Shown here piece by piece: positions 36,360 to 45,863 of a DNA stretch of 64,000 nt. Made by a program: the position numbers and the translations under genes. Every line of letters begins with the position of its first letter. Position 1 is the stretch's first letter. Below the pieces are notes generated by a model. That model made no database searches and was not told where the DNA came from. It saw only the letters and a list, made by a program, of their open reading frames with translations. Origin of the DNA: CAVTRI01 sp963737075 (lineage in GTDB: Bacteria > Actinomycetota > Acidimicrobiia > Acidimicrobiales > Palsa-688); the NCBI GenBank assembly GCA_963737075.1, contig CAVTRI010000002.1:124001-188000 (forward strand). The letters run 5' to 3'.

Positions 36360-36602
36360 ATGCTGTGTCGCGTACGCATCGGCCGCGCCGAAGTCGACGC
36401 CGAAATCCGCGATCCCTTCACTGACCACTGGTATGGAGAAGTGAAGGAGGCGCCGACACTGGAAGAGGGCCCGGCGATGGTCGAGGGCCTCGACGGCGAC
36501 CTGGCGGGTTTGACCGGCGAGGCAGAGGTCTTCCCACGGGACCCGAGCGGGCCGGAACCGACAGCGCTTCACGGTGTCCGGGCCTTTGCGAAGACCAGCT
36601 GA
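36360..36602 (+). CDS. Hypothetical acidic protein, low support
   Basis: An 80-codon frame from the ATG at 36360 encodes an acidic, evenly composed sequence (MLCRVRIGRAEVDAEIRDPF, GEVKEAPTLEEGP, VEGLDGDLAGLTGEAEVFP). No family is recognised and no ribosome-binding site is obvious. It lies divergent from the BVMO gene, and could be non-coding. Confidence 0.3.
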   Translation: MLCRVRIGRAEVDAEIRDPFTDHWYGEVKEAPTLEEGPAMVEGLDGDLAGLTGEAEVFPRDPSGPEPTALHGVRAFAKTS

Positions 36603-36642
36603 CACTCGCAGATTATTTGCTTGGCGCCTCGTGAAGCAGCCT

Positions 36643-36709
36643 GGGCCTCCGTGCCGCCGGGGCCTCCGTGCCGCCGGGGCCTCCGTGCCACCGGGCTCTC
36701 CGTGCGGCT
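36643..36709 (+). repeat. 17-nt tandem repeat, 3.9 copies
   Basis: GGGCCTCCGTGCCGCCG occurs at 36643-36659 and 36660-36676, with one change at 36677-36693, then a degenerate partial copy. The region 36603-36857 holds no supported gene. Confidence 0.8.
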
Positions 36710-36835
36710 ATTCACCGCCGCGCTACTCGCCCTGGGACGCTTGCGCGGTCGAGGCGTCGATGCCGGCGAGCACCGGTTTCAACCCCGCCGTGATGGCCGG
36801 CGGCTCATAAAGTTGAAACTCTTAGCGACCTTTGA

Positions 36836-36931
36836 CGAGTTGTTCGCCCGAACGCCCGAACTTCAACGAGTAGTCGCGCGTATGTGCGCGATTAGTCGTC
36901 GAAGTTCGGGCGACATGGCCAACAACTCGTA
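36836..36931. repeat. Nested inverted repeats around a 52-nt REP-like palindrome (copy 1)
   Basis: The core palindrome is 36858-36909 and folds into a hairpin with CGAACTTC...GAAGTTCG arms and GCGCG/CGCGC inside. An outer pair, ACGAGTTGTT (36836-36845) and AACAACTCGT (36922-36931), encloses it. A second gap-free copy of the 52-nt core lies at 45651-45702 with 43 of 52 bases identical. Confidence 0.75.
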
Positions 36932-36970
36932 AAAGTTCCCGCTTGCTGTGCGAACGCGTGTTCGATTAGT

Positions 36971-37192
36971 GTGGCGCCTGTGAGGTCGTGGGAGTTGGAA
37001 CAGCTGCGAAGATCCGTCGCGATGCTGCCGCCCGGGCATTCGGCAGGCGCGGTCTCGAAGGTTCAAGCCGAGGAGCTGCTGGCCGAGCTCCTTCGAAGCC
37101 AGGACAACGAGTCTCGCTACCGACAGGCCATCGAGGAGCTGCGTCGTGTCCTGGCTGCGCTCGATGCCGACACACCCGCTGACCAGGAGTGA
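36971..37192 (+). CDS. Small helical protein of unknown function
   Basis: The 73-aa product, started by a GTG at 36971 (or 36980), has acidic helices: SWELEQLRRSVAML, VSKVQAEELLAELLRSQD and YRQAIEELRRVLAALDAD. The amphipathic spacing and acidic composition look like a real coiled-coil protein. No family or partner is recognised. It lies just after the REP-like palindrome. Confidence 0.5.
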   Translation: MAPVRSWELEQLRRSVAMLPPGHSAGAVSKVQAEELLAELLRSQDNESRYRQAIEELRRVLAALDADTPADQE

Positions 37193-37223
37193 CAAAACCG
37201 GCGAAAAGAGCCTCGCTTGAGCA

Positions 37224-37680
37224 TCACGGGCTCGGCGGTCTGAGCGCATAGCCTCCGAGCCCTGCCTCTAGGAGCTCGATGGCTTTCTCGCCCTCCCGTC
37301 GGAGCTCTCGGGCGAGGCGACGGACGTCAGGAGTGCCTTCGAGCACGCGCCGGCGCACGTAGTCGATGAGCGTGCGATGGAGACCGACGAGAGTGCTCGC
37401 CACCACCCACGGGCGGAGGTCGTTCGGCCCCCGACCCCGTCTCTTCACGGAGCAGAGCGGCCACCGACTCGGTGTAGCGGGCCAGGATCTGACGCTCCCG
37501 CGCAGAGCCGGGCTTGTGGCGATCATGCGCGAGGCTCTGAGGAGCGCCTCCTGAGCCGCCTCGTCCCCGGCCGCTAGGAAGCCGCGGGGCTGGATCACGA
37601 ACCGTCCGAAAGCGTTGAGGACCGACACACCGACCGGGCGGGTGCGGATGGCGCGCCGCTGAGCGAGCCGGGAACACCGC
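37224..37680 (-). pseudogene. TetR-family regulator remnant, N-terminus lost and two frameshifts
   Basis: The C-terminal ligand domain of a TetR protein can be read in pieces: VSVLNAFGRFVIQPRGFLAA and EALLRASRMIATSPALR in one frame, ERQILARYTESVAALLREET in another, then DLRPWVVASTLVGLHRTLID and YVRRRVLEGTPDVRRLAREL back in the first. A one-base loss and a one-base gain explain this. No HTH can be found upstream. The reading breaks at about 37680, where an SDR fragment on the other strand begins. Confidence 0.7.
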
Positions 37681-37716
37681 CAAAGTCGACGAGCTACTCA
37701 GCGGATCCCCGACGAT

Positions 37717-37866
37717 ATGAAAGAACAGCTTCGGCTGGCGCATCCGATCCAACGCCTCGGCCGCCCACACGACGTCGCCGAAGCTGCGCTCTACCTGGTA
37801 TCGGATCGGTCCGCCTGGGTCAGCGGGATTGTCCTCCACGTCGCCGGCGGATCCGTCCTCGCGTGA
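37717..37866 (+). pseudogene. Short-chain dehydrogenase C-terminal remnant
   Basis: The frame reads MKEQLRLAHPIQRLGRPHDV, AEAALYLVSDRSAWVSG and VLHVAGGSVLA then TGA: the unmistakable last 50 residues of an SDR (LGRP.DVA.A..YL.SD.S.WV.G). No Rossmann or YxxxK part lies upstream; instead the TetR remnant starts. It is a truncated gene end from a deletion or insertion. Confidence 0.75.
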
Positions 37867-37949
37867 GCTGTCTCAATACCCGAAGCGTCACAGCAAAGGG
37901 AGGAGCGCGTCGAACTCGTCCGGCGCCTCGAGCGCGGTCGCTGATGGGC

Positions 37950-38369
37950 TTATGCGCACGAATCCCGAGCAAGGTTCAGCTGCCACGTCACGCCGAATCG
38001 GTCGGCCACCCAGCAGAACAGGGGACTGAAGTCGTAAGCCGCTACAGGCATCAACACTGTCCCCTTTTCTCCCAAGGCCGCAGCCATGCGTTCGAGCTCG
38101 GATTCGGACGAGCACTCGACCCAAAGAGAAATCGCCGGCGTGAACGTAAAAGCGTGCGGCGCCGCGCTGTCAATCGCTCGAATCCGATGGCCGTCGAGCT
38201 CGAATTCAGCGACACGGACGGTCCCTTCTGGTCCGCTCTCTCCGGGCCCGTACCGATCGATGCTTACCACACGCGAGTTCTCGAATATGGAGCAGTACGA
38301 CCGTATGGCTTCTTCCGCCTTGCCATGCTGATCACCGCAGAACATAAGGAACGGGACGAGGCTGCGCAT
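37950..38369 (-). CDS. PhnB-like VOC-family protein
   Basis: The 139-aa protein begins MRSLVPFLMFCGDQHGKAEE, the PhnB/3-demethylubiquinone-methyltransferase-like start, followed by YCSIFENSRVVSIDRYG, VRVAEFELDGHRIRAID and a final VADRFGVTWQLN. The single VOC unit would dimerise. The ATG at 38369 matches the family start; the upstream extension is not similar. Its role is unknown, as for most PhnB-like proteins. Confidence 0.85.
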   Translation of the reverse strand: MRSLVPFLMFCGDQHGKAEEAIRSYCSIFENSRVVSIDRYGPGESGPEGTVRVAEFELDGHRIRAIDSAAPHAFTFTPAISLWVECSSESELERMAAALGEKGTVLMPVAAYDFSPLFCWVADRFGVTWQLNLARDSCA

Positions 38370-38475
38370 GCCATTAGCCTTACACGAGCCAGGATGAGCC
38401 TGGACCGGATGCTCAGGCGGCCCCAACTCGCTGGCTGTCGGCAGTCTCCTGCTCTACGACAACTTCGAGGGTGTT

Positions 38476-41043
38476 TCACTCGTTTCGTCTGATGGTCTCG
38501 AGGGGGCTGGCGCGAAGCATCCTTCGGATCGGAAGGAGGGTTCCGGCCAGACCTACGAGGACGGTGCCGATGATGACGGTGGCCCAGCCGGCTGCGGAAT
38601 GTAGGGGTCAGCGCTTCCGGTGGTGCCGTTCACCATGGGTACCAGGGTGAGGGCAGCGATGCCGCCGCCGGCGACGAGGGCGAGCCCTAGAAGGATGGTT
38701 TGTTCGGTTCGGACCATGCGGAGGAGTTGGCCTGTGCTGAGGCCCGCCAGGCGGAGGATGGCCATTTCCTCGCGCCGGGCGAGGGCGGCCATGACGAGGG
38801 TGTTGAGGGCGGCAATGACGACGTACATGACCAGGACCACCACAAAGACGTGGATGGTCCAGGTGTTCTGGGCGATGTCGGCGTTCAGGGTCGCTCGGTA
38901 GGCATCGGGGGGCAGGACCTGGGCGGCCGGGTCGAGGCTGGTGGTGACGCCAGTGAGGGCCCGTGCGACAGCGCCCTGCTCAGAGCCGCGGGTGTCGCCA
39001 ACGAGAACGACGCTGTCGAGACCGGTGGCGGTGTGTGGGCGGAGGATGCTGGCCGGGAGAGTCATGTTGGCGAACCCGAGGCCGCGCTGGTAGATGGCGG
39101 TGACTCGCAGCGCGGCGGGGGCTCCGTCGCCGAACCAGCCATGAAATTGGCGGCCGACTCGGAGGTGCAGATCGCCGGCGGTCGTGGTGTCGACGGCAAC
39201 CGTGGCGCCATTGAGCCCGTCCAGGGTTCCCTTGACGGTGCCGAGGTCGAGCGTCGCTGGCAGGGCACTGGCGTCGAGGCCCTCGGCGGTGAACGTGTCA
39301 CCTTGATTGTCCAGCATCGTGCTGTGCACAACGCCTGTGGCGGCGGCGACGCCGGGGGCGAGGCGAGCAGCGTGTGCGAGTCCTGGCGGTAGGCCGGGAC
39401 CGGCGGTGGTGATGAACTGGTCGGCGATGAGCCCGGTGCGGGCTTGGTTGGCGGCGGCGTGTTCAATTGAGGTCTGCAGGAACCACATGGAGCCGCCTAG
39501 GGACACGGCAAGCACCAGCGCCGTTACCACCGGGGAGAGGGCACGGGCAGATCCTGCCAGATTGGCCGCGGCGAGCCGTGCGGGTAGTCCGAGCCGTCGC
39601 AGGACAATACCGGTGATGGCCGACACCAGCCGGGTGAGCCACGGTGCCAGCAGCGCCACGGCGATCACAAAGGTGGCGACCACGCCGAGCGCGGTGCCGG
39701 CGGCCGCGGTTGCGGTGAGGCTGGCCGCTACCTCGGCCAGGGCGATACCGCCGGCGAGTGCGCCGAGTCCGAGCCCGGCCCGCACCGCGCTGGCGAGGCC
39801 GCCGCGCCGCTCGAGGACGGCTTCTCGAAGCGCTTCGCTCGGCGGTATGCGGCTGGCGCGAAAGCCGGAGATCCACGCGGCAACCAAGCCGGCAAGAACC
39901 ATGGCGCCGACCGCCACCGCCAGGGGCACCCAGGACCGGTGCAGCGTGAATGACTGCGGCACGAAGCCCCGGGAGACCAGCTGATCGCGCAGCCAGTTGG
40001 CCGGTGCCAGTCCCGCCCAGACGCCGGCCATTCCGGCCAGCACAGCCAGGGCGAACGTCTCCAACAGGACCATCCTCCGTATCTGCCCCGGCGTGGCGGC
40101 GACGGCGCGCAACAGGGCAACGTCACGGTGGCGCTGCTGGATAGATAGCCCGACTGTTCCCGAGACCACAATGAGCGATAGCGACCGCGAAGCCCCCAAA
40201 GGTGGCGGACACGGCGATCACCAGTTCCCGTGCATTCACAACCACTGGAGAAGCCAAACCTCGGTCAGCTCCGGCGTACACGCTCGGAAACGCCCCCTGT
40301 GCGGGCGACGGGCGACTGGGCAGCGCGGCGCGGACGGCGGCCGTCAGCGATCGGCTGTTGGCACCGGGAACGGCGATCACGCCGAGAACGTCGGCCTGGC
40401 CCGGGTGACCGGCGAGCGCGGCCGCCTGCGCGTCGGTAAAGAAGACCGCCGGTTCCTCGTCGGTTGCTTGGCTTTGAGCAACGCCAGTTACGGTGAAGGT
40501 CTCGACCCCGCTCGGGACCACGAGGCGGGCCGACTGTCCAGGCCTTGCACCGACAGCCCGGGCGACCGCCGAGCCGAGCACGACTTGATCGGCGGTTGCC
40601 GGCGGCTCTCCACTCTGGAGGACAAATGGCGTCAGCACGGCCGACGACCACGGATGTCCCGACAGCGTCAACGGTCCGGCCCCAGACGTGGGCCTCGGGG
40701 TGATGAGCTGTGACGGGACGGTCCAGTCTGCGACCACGCGCTGGACACCGGGCACGGTTGCGATGCGTTCAGCCAGGCCGGTCCCGACCGTCGTTCCCTC
40801 CGGCAGAGGGTAGTCACTCATGTTCTTGTCCCCGCCACTGCCCTCGCTGATGCGCAACTGGGTCGTCGCGACGACCAGCGCGCTGCCGCTGTAAAAGCCG
40901 GGTACGCCGTGGTAGCGCAGCCCGGACTCGAGCAGGACGCCGCACGCTGCGAGCACGGCCGTCCCGTAGAGGAGAGCGATGAAGGTCGGCGCCGCCCGCA
41001 TCGGATGCTGGGCGAACATCCGCCACGCCACTCTGATCATCAC
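38476..41043 (-). pseudogene. FtsX-like ABC permease, two frameshifts
   Basis: Three overlapping frames together make one permease of about 855 aa with duplicated FtsX domains. The first runs from 41043 (MMIRVAWRMFAQHP) to FGGFAVAIA near 40170; the second begins with LIVVSGTVGLSIQQRHRDVA and ends near PYIPQPAG (about 38595); the third gives VIIGTVLVGLAGTLLPIRRM and LRASPLETIRRNE with stop at 38476. Each junction needs one base. Its ATPase partner (41040-41852) is intact. It may be real decay or assembly error. Confidence 0.85.
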
Positions 41044-41852
41044 CGGTCCCTGCCCCGCGCCGCCCTTCCCAGCCCAGCCAGCCGCTCAGCGATTGCTTGC
41101 GGACCCGGAGCCGGAACATCATCAACAATCCACCCGTCGGACAGGAACAGCACCCGGTCGGCATACGAGGCCGCTACCGGGTCGTGCGTCACTATGACCA
41201 CTGTCTGCTGGTAGCTGTCCACGGCCTCGCGCAGCAGGGTCAGGACATCTGCGGCGGTGCTGCTATCGAGCGCCCCTGTCGGCTCGTCACAGAAGATGAC
41301 GTCCGGGCGTGCCGCCAACGCCCGGGCGATCGCCACCCGCTGCTCCTCTCCGCCCGACAGCTCAGCCGGACGGCGGCGTACCCGCCCCTCCAACCCTACG
41401 CGGCGCAGGACCTCATCCGGCCACCGCCGGTCCCAACGGGTATGCGCGAGCCGGAGCGGCAATACGTCGTTCTCTCCAACGCTCAGTGCGGGAACGAGAT
41501 TCAACGCCTGGAAGACAAAACCGACTTTTGAGCGGCGCAACCTGGTCAACCGCTTTTCGGAGAGCCGGCCGATGTTCTGCCCGGCCAGCCACACCTGTCC
41601 CGAGCTCGGGCGTTCGAGGCCGGCTGCACAATGCAGCAACGTGCTCTTGCCAGATCCAGATGGCCCCATGACCGCGGCAAACGAACACTGCTCGAACTTC
41701 ACGCTGACGCTATCAAGCGCCCGCACCACTGATCTGCCGCGCCCGTAAAGCTTCGTAACCTCTTGCAAATCTACTGGCGAGGTCAATGTCTGTTCGCCGC
41801 CCGACAAGTCGTGCCCCGCCACGCCCGGCCCTGAGTCGACCACAGCAACCAA
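41040..41852 (-). CDS. MacB/LolD-type ABC transporter ATPase
   Basis: The 270-aa ATPase has Walker A GPSGSGKST, Q-loop VFQALNLVP, signature LSGGEEQRVAIARAL, Walker B VIFCDEPTGALDS and H-loop VTHDP. The first 30 residues are extra and the real start may be internal. It overlaps the FtsX permease by ATGA, as usual for lipoprotein- or peptide-release exporters. With a broken permease the system may be non-functional. Confidence 0.93.
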   Translation of the reverse strand: MVAVVDSGPGVAGHDLSGGEQTLTSPVDLQEVTKLYGRGRSVVRALDSVSVKFEQCSFAAVMGPSGSGKSTLLHCAAGLERPSSGQVWLAGQNIGRLSEKRLTRLRRSKVGFVFQALNLVPALSVGENDVLPLRLAHTRWDRRWPDEVLRRVGLEGRVRRRPAELSGGEEQRVAIARALAARPDVIFCDEPTGALDSSTAADVLTLLREAVDSYQQTVVIVTHDPVAASYADRVLFLSDGWIVDDVPAPGPQAIAERLAGLGRAARGRDR

Positions 41853-42059
41853 TCACAACCCGGCCGAAGCGGACCGGAAGTGTCCCCAGCAAGCCGGCCC
41901 GCTGTCGGTGAGGTCATGCTAAGTGGTACGACCCAAGGGCGGCCAGCGGATGGGCGTCCCGGGACTTTCGGCCGGCGGCGCCATGCACGCGCTTTCAGCG
42001 GTGGCCTGCACGGGGCACCGAACGGTCGAAGGGACTGCCCGTCGAACTAGGCTGTCGAC

Positions 42060-42932
42060 GTGGCCGATCTGCGGTTCTCGCTGACCCCGCTCGACGCCAC
42101 CTTCGGTGCCGTCGTCAAGGGGGTGGATCTCCGCTCTCTCGACGAAGCGACCTGGGTGGCGCTGCATGAAGCCTGGCTCGAATACGCGTTGCTGATCTTC
42201 CCGGGCCAGTTCGTGACAAGGGAACAGCAGGACGCCTTCGCCCGCCGTTTCGGCGACCTCGAGTTCCCGGCGACTCCGATTTCCAACCTGGACCGCCACG
42301 GAGCCATCCACAGCGATCTAGCCGATGACGTCGTCAAGTCGCTCCGGGGCAACGAAGGGTGGCATCACGACAGCACGTACATGCCGGTGCAGGCCAAAGG
42401 CGCTGTCTTCAGTGCCGAAATCGTGCCTGCCGAGGGCGGTGCCACCGGATGGGCCGACATGCGCGCTGCTTACGACGCACTCGACGCCGAGACGCGCCAG
42501 GAGATCGCCGAGCTCGCCGCCTTCCACTCGCTCCAGTACAGCCAGGGGCGGGCCGGGATGCTGCCCACTGCCCGGACGGATGCGGGCGGCTACGCGGGTT
42601 ACGGTTACCACGACGGGGAACCGTCGCTGCGCCCGCTGGTCAAGATCCACCCTGACACGGCGCGGCCCAACCTTGTCATCGGGCGCCATGCCTACGGCAT
42701 CGTGGGTATGGACCCCGAGGAGTCGGAGCGGTTGCTCGACCGCCTGGCAGACGCTGCGTGTCGGCCACCACGCGTCTACTACCACCAGTGGCGACCCGGC
42801 GATGCGGTCGTGTGGGACAACCGCCGTCTCATGCATCGGGCCATGCCGTACGACATGACCCAGCCCCGCCGTATGTGGCACACGCGCATCGCCGGGGAAC
42901 GCAACACCGAGCTCGCAATCAACTACGCCTGA
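42060..42932 (+). CDS. TauD/TfdA-family 2-oxoglutarate dioxygenase
   Basis: The 290-aa enzyme shows GAVVKGVDLRSLDEATW at the start, the iron ligands in EGWHHDSTYMPVQAKGAVF and the distal His in VWDNRRLMHRAMPYD, with Arg contacts in PRRMWHTRIAGE. These are the TauD HxD...H and RxxxR sites. The GTG start at 42060 gives the normal N-terminus. Substrates of the family include taurine, sulfonates and phenoxyacetates; none is indicated here. Confidence 0.92.
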   Translation: MADLRFSLTPLDATFGAVVKGVDLRSLDEATWVALHEAWLEYALLIFPGQFVTREQQDAFARRFGDLEFPATPISNLDRHGAIHSDLADDVVKSLRGNEGWHHDSTYMPVQAKGAVFSAEIVPAEGGATGWADMRAAYDALDAETRQEIAELAAFHSLQYSQGRAGMLPTARTDAGGYAGYGYHDGEPSLRPLVKIHPDTARPNLVIGRHAYGIVGMDPEESERLLDRLADAACRPPRVYYHQWRPGDAVVWDNRRLMHRAMPYDMTQPRRMWHTRIAGERNTELAINYA

Positions 42933-43090
42933 TTCGCCCGGGACTCATTCGTCGTCGCCCGTCGATGTGATGTGGGCAGCGCGCCTTCGGCGTACCTCGT
43001 TGGTGCCGCCCCGGTTTTACGGAACCGCATGGAGCAAACGGGAAAGAAGGTGTAGGGCCGACGGAAGGGCGGCCGAGAGGAGGAGGTGCG

Positions 43091-43192
43091 ATGGGGCCAA
43101 CGAGCGACATCCTGGTGGGGGAACCTGTCGACCTCGTCTCAGAACTCACACAGGGTCTCGGGGACGAGCACCGTCCCCTCGAGGAGGACTGA
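43091..43192 (+). CDS. 33-residue acidic small protein before the cupin gene
   Basis: ATG at 43091 is preceded by an excellent AGGAGGAGGTGCG, and the frame (MGPTSDILVGEPVDLVSELT and then GLGDEHRPLEED) ends in a TGA that overlaps the cupin ATG by one base. The strong ribosome-binding site and coupling argue that it is translated. It may be a regulatory leader or a micro-protein. No homologue is recognised. Confidence 0.5.
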   Translation: MGPTSDILVGEPVDLVSELTQGLGDEHRPLEED

Positions 43193-43539
43193 TGCCGTTC
43201 GTGGATCCACCCGAAATGCTCGCCGGCTCACCGCTTCGGGGCTGGTCAGGGCGCTTCTTCCACTCGCAGAACATGACCTTCGCCCACTGGGACATCGACG
43301 GAGACGCCGCCGACCTACACGAGCACCACCATCCCCAGGAGGAGGTCTGGAACGTCGTGGAGGGCGAGACCGTCTTGGTCGTCGACGGGGAACAGCGCCG
43401 ACTTGGGCCTGGCCAAGTCGCCATCGTTCCACCGAACACTCCGCACTCGGTAAAGGTCGTTGGGGCCTGCAGGGCCGTCATCGTCGACTACCCGATCAGA
43501 CACGACCTCCCCGGCGTGGAACGCCCGGAGCGTCCGTAG
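43192..43539 (+). CDS. Cupin-domain protein
   Basis: The 115-aa single-domain cupin has motif 1 as HEHHHPQEEVWNVVEGE, giving the metal ligands H-x-H and E, and motif 2 as LGPGQVAIVPPNTPHSVKV with the last His. It probably binds a metal and acts on a small molecule, or serves as a sensor. GAGGAGGA at 43181 gives the ribosome-binding site for the ATG at 43192, which overlaps the stop of the small upstream ORF. Confidence 0.9.
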   Translation: MPFVDPPEMLAGSPLRGWSGRFFHSQNMTFAHWDIDGDAADLHEHHHPQEEVWNVVEGETVLVVDGEQRRLGPGQVAIVPPNTPHSVKVVGACRAVIVDYPIRHDLPGVERPERP

Positions 43540-43571
43540 CCTTGCTTGACGTATGCGGAACATCTTCGGGT

Positions 43572-44009
43572 TCACTCGTGTGGAGTTGTGGCGCCTCGGG
43601 GCACCCCTCGAAAGAACCAATGCACGCCGTATCGGTCGGCCAGATGGCCATAGGTCCCGAAGGGCATCTCCCCCAAGTCGTCGAGCAGGTCTTGGTCGGC
43701 GCCGACGGCTAGCTTGTCGAAGACAGCCCTCAGTTCGCTGTAGTCATCGGCCTGGAGGTATACGGCGACGGTATTTCCTCGGAGAGGCAGCCGGGTGGGG
43801 TGTAGCCAGTCGGTGGCCGAGAACTCAACGCCATCACTCTTCAGATGCGCATAGGTCACCTTCTGCCGTTGCTCAGGAGGTGCTTGGTCCCCCATCGGGG
43901 TGTCACCCAGTCTCACGATGGTCACTTCGCCGCCGAGACAGGACTGATAGAAGGCCATCGCCTCGGCGCAGTCCCCATCGAAAAGCAGGAAGGGGATGAG
44001 ATTCATCAT
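43572..44009 (-). CDS. PhnB-like VOC-family protein
   Basis: The 145-aa protein begins MMNLIPFLLFDGDCAEAMAF with YQSCLGGEVTIVRLGDTP, and ends LADRYGVHWFFRG: a PhnB-type VOC protein and a distant paralogue of the one at 37950. ATDWLHPTRLPLRGNTVAVY is the middle strand. It converges with the cupin gene. Function unknown. Confidence 0.9.
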   Translation of the reverse strand: MMNLIPFLLFDGDCAEAMAFYQSCLGGEVTIVRLGDTPMGDQAPPEQRQKVTYAHLKSDGVEFSATDWLHPTRLPLRGNTVAVYLQADDYSELRAVFDKLAVGADQDLLDDLGEMPFGTYGHLADRYGVHWFFRGVPRGATTPHE

Positions 44010-44192
44010 GCTCGCACTCCTCCACGGACCTTACCCGCGCTCTGCGGGACCAAGGAGTTGGTGACACTCCTAAGCGCACCGAAGCCCATCGGCTTCGTCC
44101 GGCTCGGCATTGTTGCGGGTGCCGCGGATCATCGCCGCGTCTAGGCCTCCGCGCTCGAACGCGACTGGCCCGCAACGTGAGACAATCCCCAC

Positions 44193-45554
44193 GTGGGCCT
44201 GGCGCAACCGGCCGTGGTGGTTCCTCGACGATGGGACCCGAGGGGTTGGGAGGGTCGACGTGCGCTGAGCACTGGCGGGCCGATGCTCCTCGTGCTCAGC
44301 AGTGCCCTGGCGATCCACCAGGCCGACTCGAGTCTCGTCGGCGCGGTAGCTCCTGCGCTCAAGGCGCACCTGCACCTCAGCAACTCGCGGATCGGCCTGC
44401 TGGCGTCGGTTGGAAGCCTGGTCGGGACGGCGTGCTGCCTGCCGATGGGTGTGCTGACGGACCGGACTCGCCGGGTGAGGCTCCTGTCCGTTGTGCTCGT
44501 TGTGTGGAGCCTGGCCATGTTCGTAACCGGGGCCGCCGTGAGCTTCACCATGCTGGTGGTGACCCGCCTGTGGCTCGGGGGCGCCGCCGCAGGAGCCCGG
44601 CCAGTGACGGTGTCGCTGGTGGGCGACACTTACCCGGCCTCGTTTCGCGGTCGCGTCATGGCGATCATCGACGGTTTTCAGACTGCCGGCACCGGCATCG
44701 GGTATGTGGTGGCCGGGCTGTGCGTCACGCTCCTGTCGTGGCGGTGGGCATTCTGGACCCTCGGGCTGCTCGGTGCGTCGCTCGTGATCCGCAGTTGGCG
44801 GCTGACCGAGCCGCCGCGGGGCCGCGCCGAAGAGCCCGATCTGGTCGCATCGGGGACTGAGGGGAAGGGCATCACCCTTCGTGGCGACCAGAGCCACCTG
44901 CCCCTCCGTGAGGTGGTGGCTTACCTCCTTCATATCCGGACAAACGTCGCCATCCTCGTCGCCGACGCAGTAGGCACGTTCTTCTTCGCCGGGGTATCGA
45001 CCTTTGCCGTGCTGTACCTCACCCAGCAGTACGGCCTGAGCACGGGCGCCGTCGACCTGGCGATGCCCGTGATGGCCGTTGGAGTGCTCGCCGGAACCTT
45101 CGTCGGCGGGTCGCTCGCAGACCGGGCGATGACACGCCACGACCCTGCCTCCCGTATCACCGTGGCCACGGTCGCCTACGTGTGTGCCGCCGTGCTGCTC
45201 CTGCCGGCCATTCTCACCAGGAACGTCCTTATCGGCGGTCCGCTGCTCGTGATCGGCGCAGGCTGCCAGACCGCCTCCAACCCCGTTCTCGACGCGGTCC
45301 GGATCGACATCGTCCATCCGCAGATTCGAGGACGGGCGGAATCTGTCCGAGGTCTGCTCTCGGTCGGTTCCGGCGCGCTGGCGCCGCTGGCGTTCGGCGT
45401 TGCCTCGTCGCATATAGCTGGCGGCGGCCACCGGGGGCTGCAGGACACCTTCCTGCTGATGCTCGTCGCGCTCGCGGCCAATGGACTGGTGCTGCTGTTC
45501 GCCCGGGCCCACTATCCCGAGGAGGCGTCAGCCGTCGCCCAGTCCGTGACATGA
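44193..45554 (+). CDS. Major facilitator superfamily transporter
   Basis: The 453-aa protein has 12 predicted helices. The loop between helices 2 and 3 has PMGVLTDRTRRVRLL (the G-x3-D-R-x-R/K MFS motif), and LADRAMTRHDPASR marks the second half. AGARPVTVSLVGDTYPASFRG is typical of the spinster-like group. The first 25 residues are Arg/Trp-rich and the true start may be later than the GTG at 44193. The substrate is unknown; export of a drug or metabolite is likely. Confidence 0.85.
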   Translation: MGLAQPAVVVPRRWDPRGWEGRRALSTGGPMLLVLSSALAIHQADSSLVGAVAPALKAHLHLSNSRIGLLASVGSLVGTACCLPMGVLTDRTRRVRLLSVVLVVWSLAMFVTGAAVSFTMLVVTRLWLGGAAAGARPVTVSLVGDTYPASFRGRVMAIIDGFQTAGTGIGYVVAGLCVTLLSWRWAFWTLGLLGASLVIRSWRLTEPPRGRAEEPDLVASGTEGKGITLRGDQSHLPLREVVAYLLHIRTNVAILVADAVGTFFFAGVSTFAVLYLTQQYGLSTGAVDLAMPVMAVGVLAGTFVGGSLADRAMTRHDPASRITVATVAYVCAAVLLLPAILTRNVLIGGPLLVIGAGCQTASNPVLDAVRIDIVHPQIRGRAESVRGLLSVGSGALAPLAFGVASSHIAGGGHRGLQDTFLLMLVALAANGLVLLFARAHYPEEASAVAQSVT

Positions 45555-45650
45555 TCGCCGGCCACGGAGCGCTGGGCGTCAATCCGCGTCGGCAAGCGCT
45601 CATGCGGCACATGAGCACTGCTCGAGGAGAGGCTGGTTTGTGTTTTGCGG

Positions 45651-45702
45651 CGAACTTCTACGAGAAATCGGGCGTATATGCGCGACTACTCGTAGAACTT
45701 CG
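45651..45702. repeat. 52-nt REP-like palindrome (copy 2)
   Basis: This hairpin-forming sequence matches 36858-36909 along all 52 bases without gaps (9 differences). The arms begin CGAACTTCTACGAG and end with its near complement. The flanking AACAACT at 45716-45722 resembles the outer arm of copy 1. It lies in the intergenic stretch 45555-45863, which has no other feature. Confidence 0.75.
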
Positions 45703-45863
45703 ACCCCTGCAGCAAACAACTGGTAGAAGTTGGGCAGGCGTCACGCCAAGTTGTGGCTGAGGAAAGCCCCCGTCGACGTGCAGAACCTGCCTCGAAGGGT
45801 ACGACGCCTCCTCGCATGATCGGAATACGGAAGTTCGAGATCGGACTCGTCAACATCGCCTCG

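Noticed and set aside
36231..36605. N-terminal extension of the BVMO frame to 36605
   Set aside because: The added 125 residues have no similarity to the family and lie before a good GGGGAGG-GTG start at 36230.
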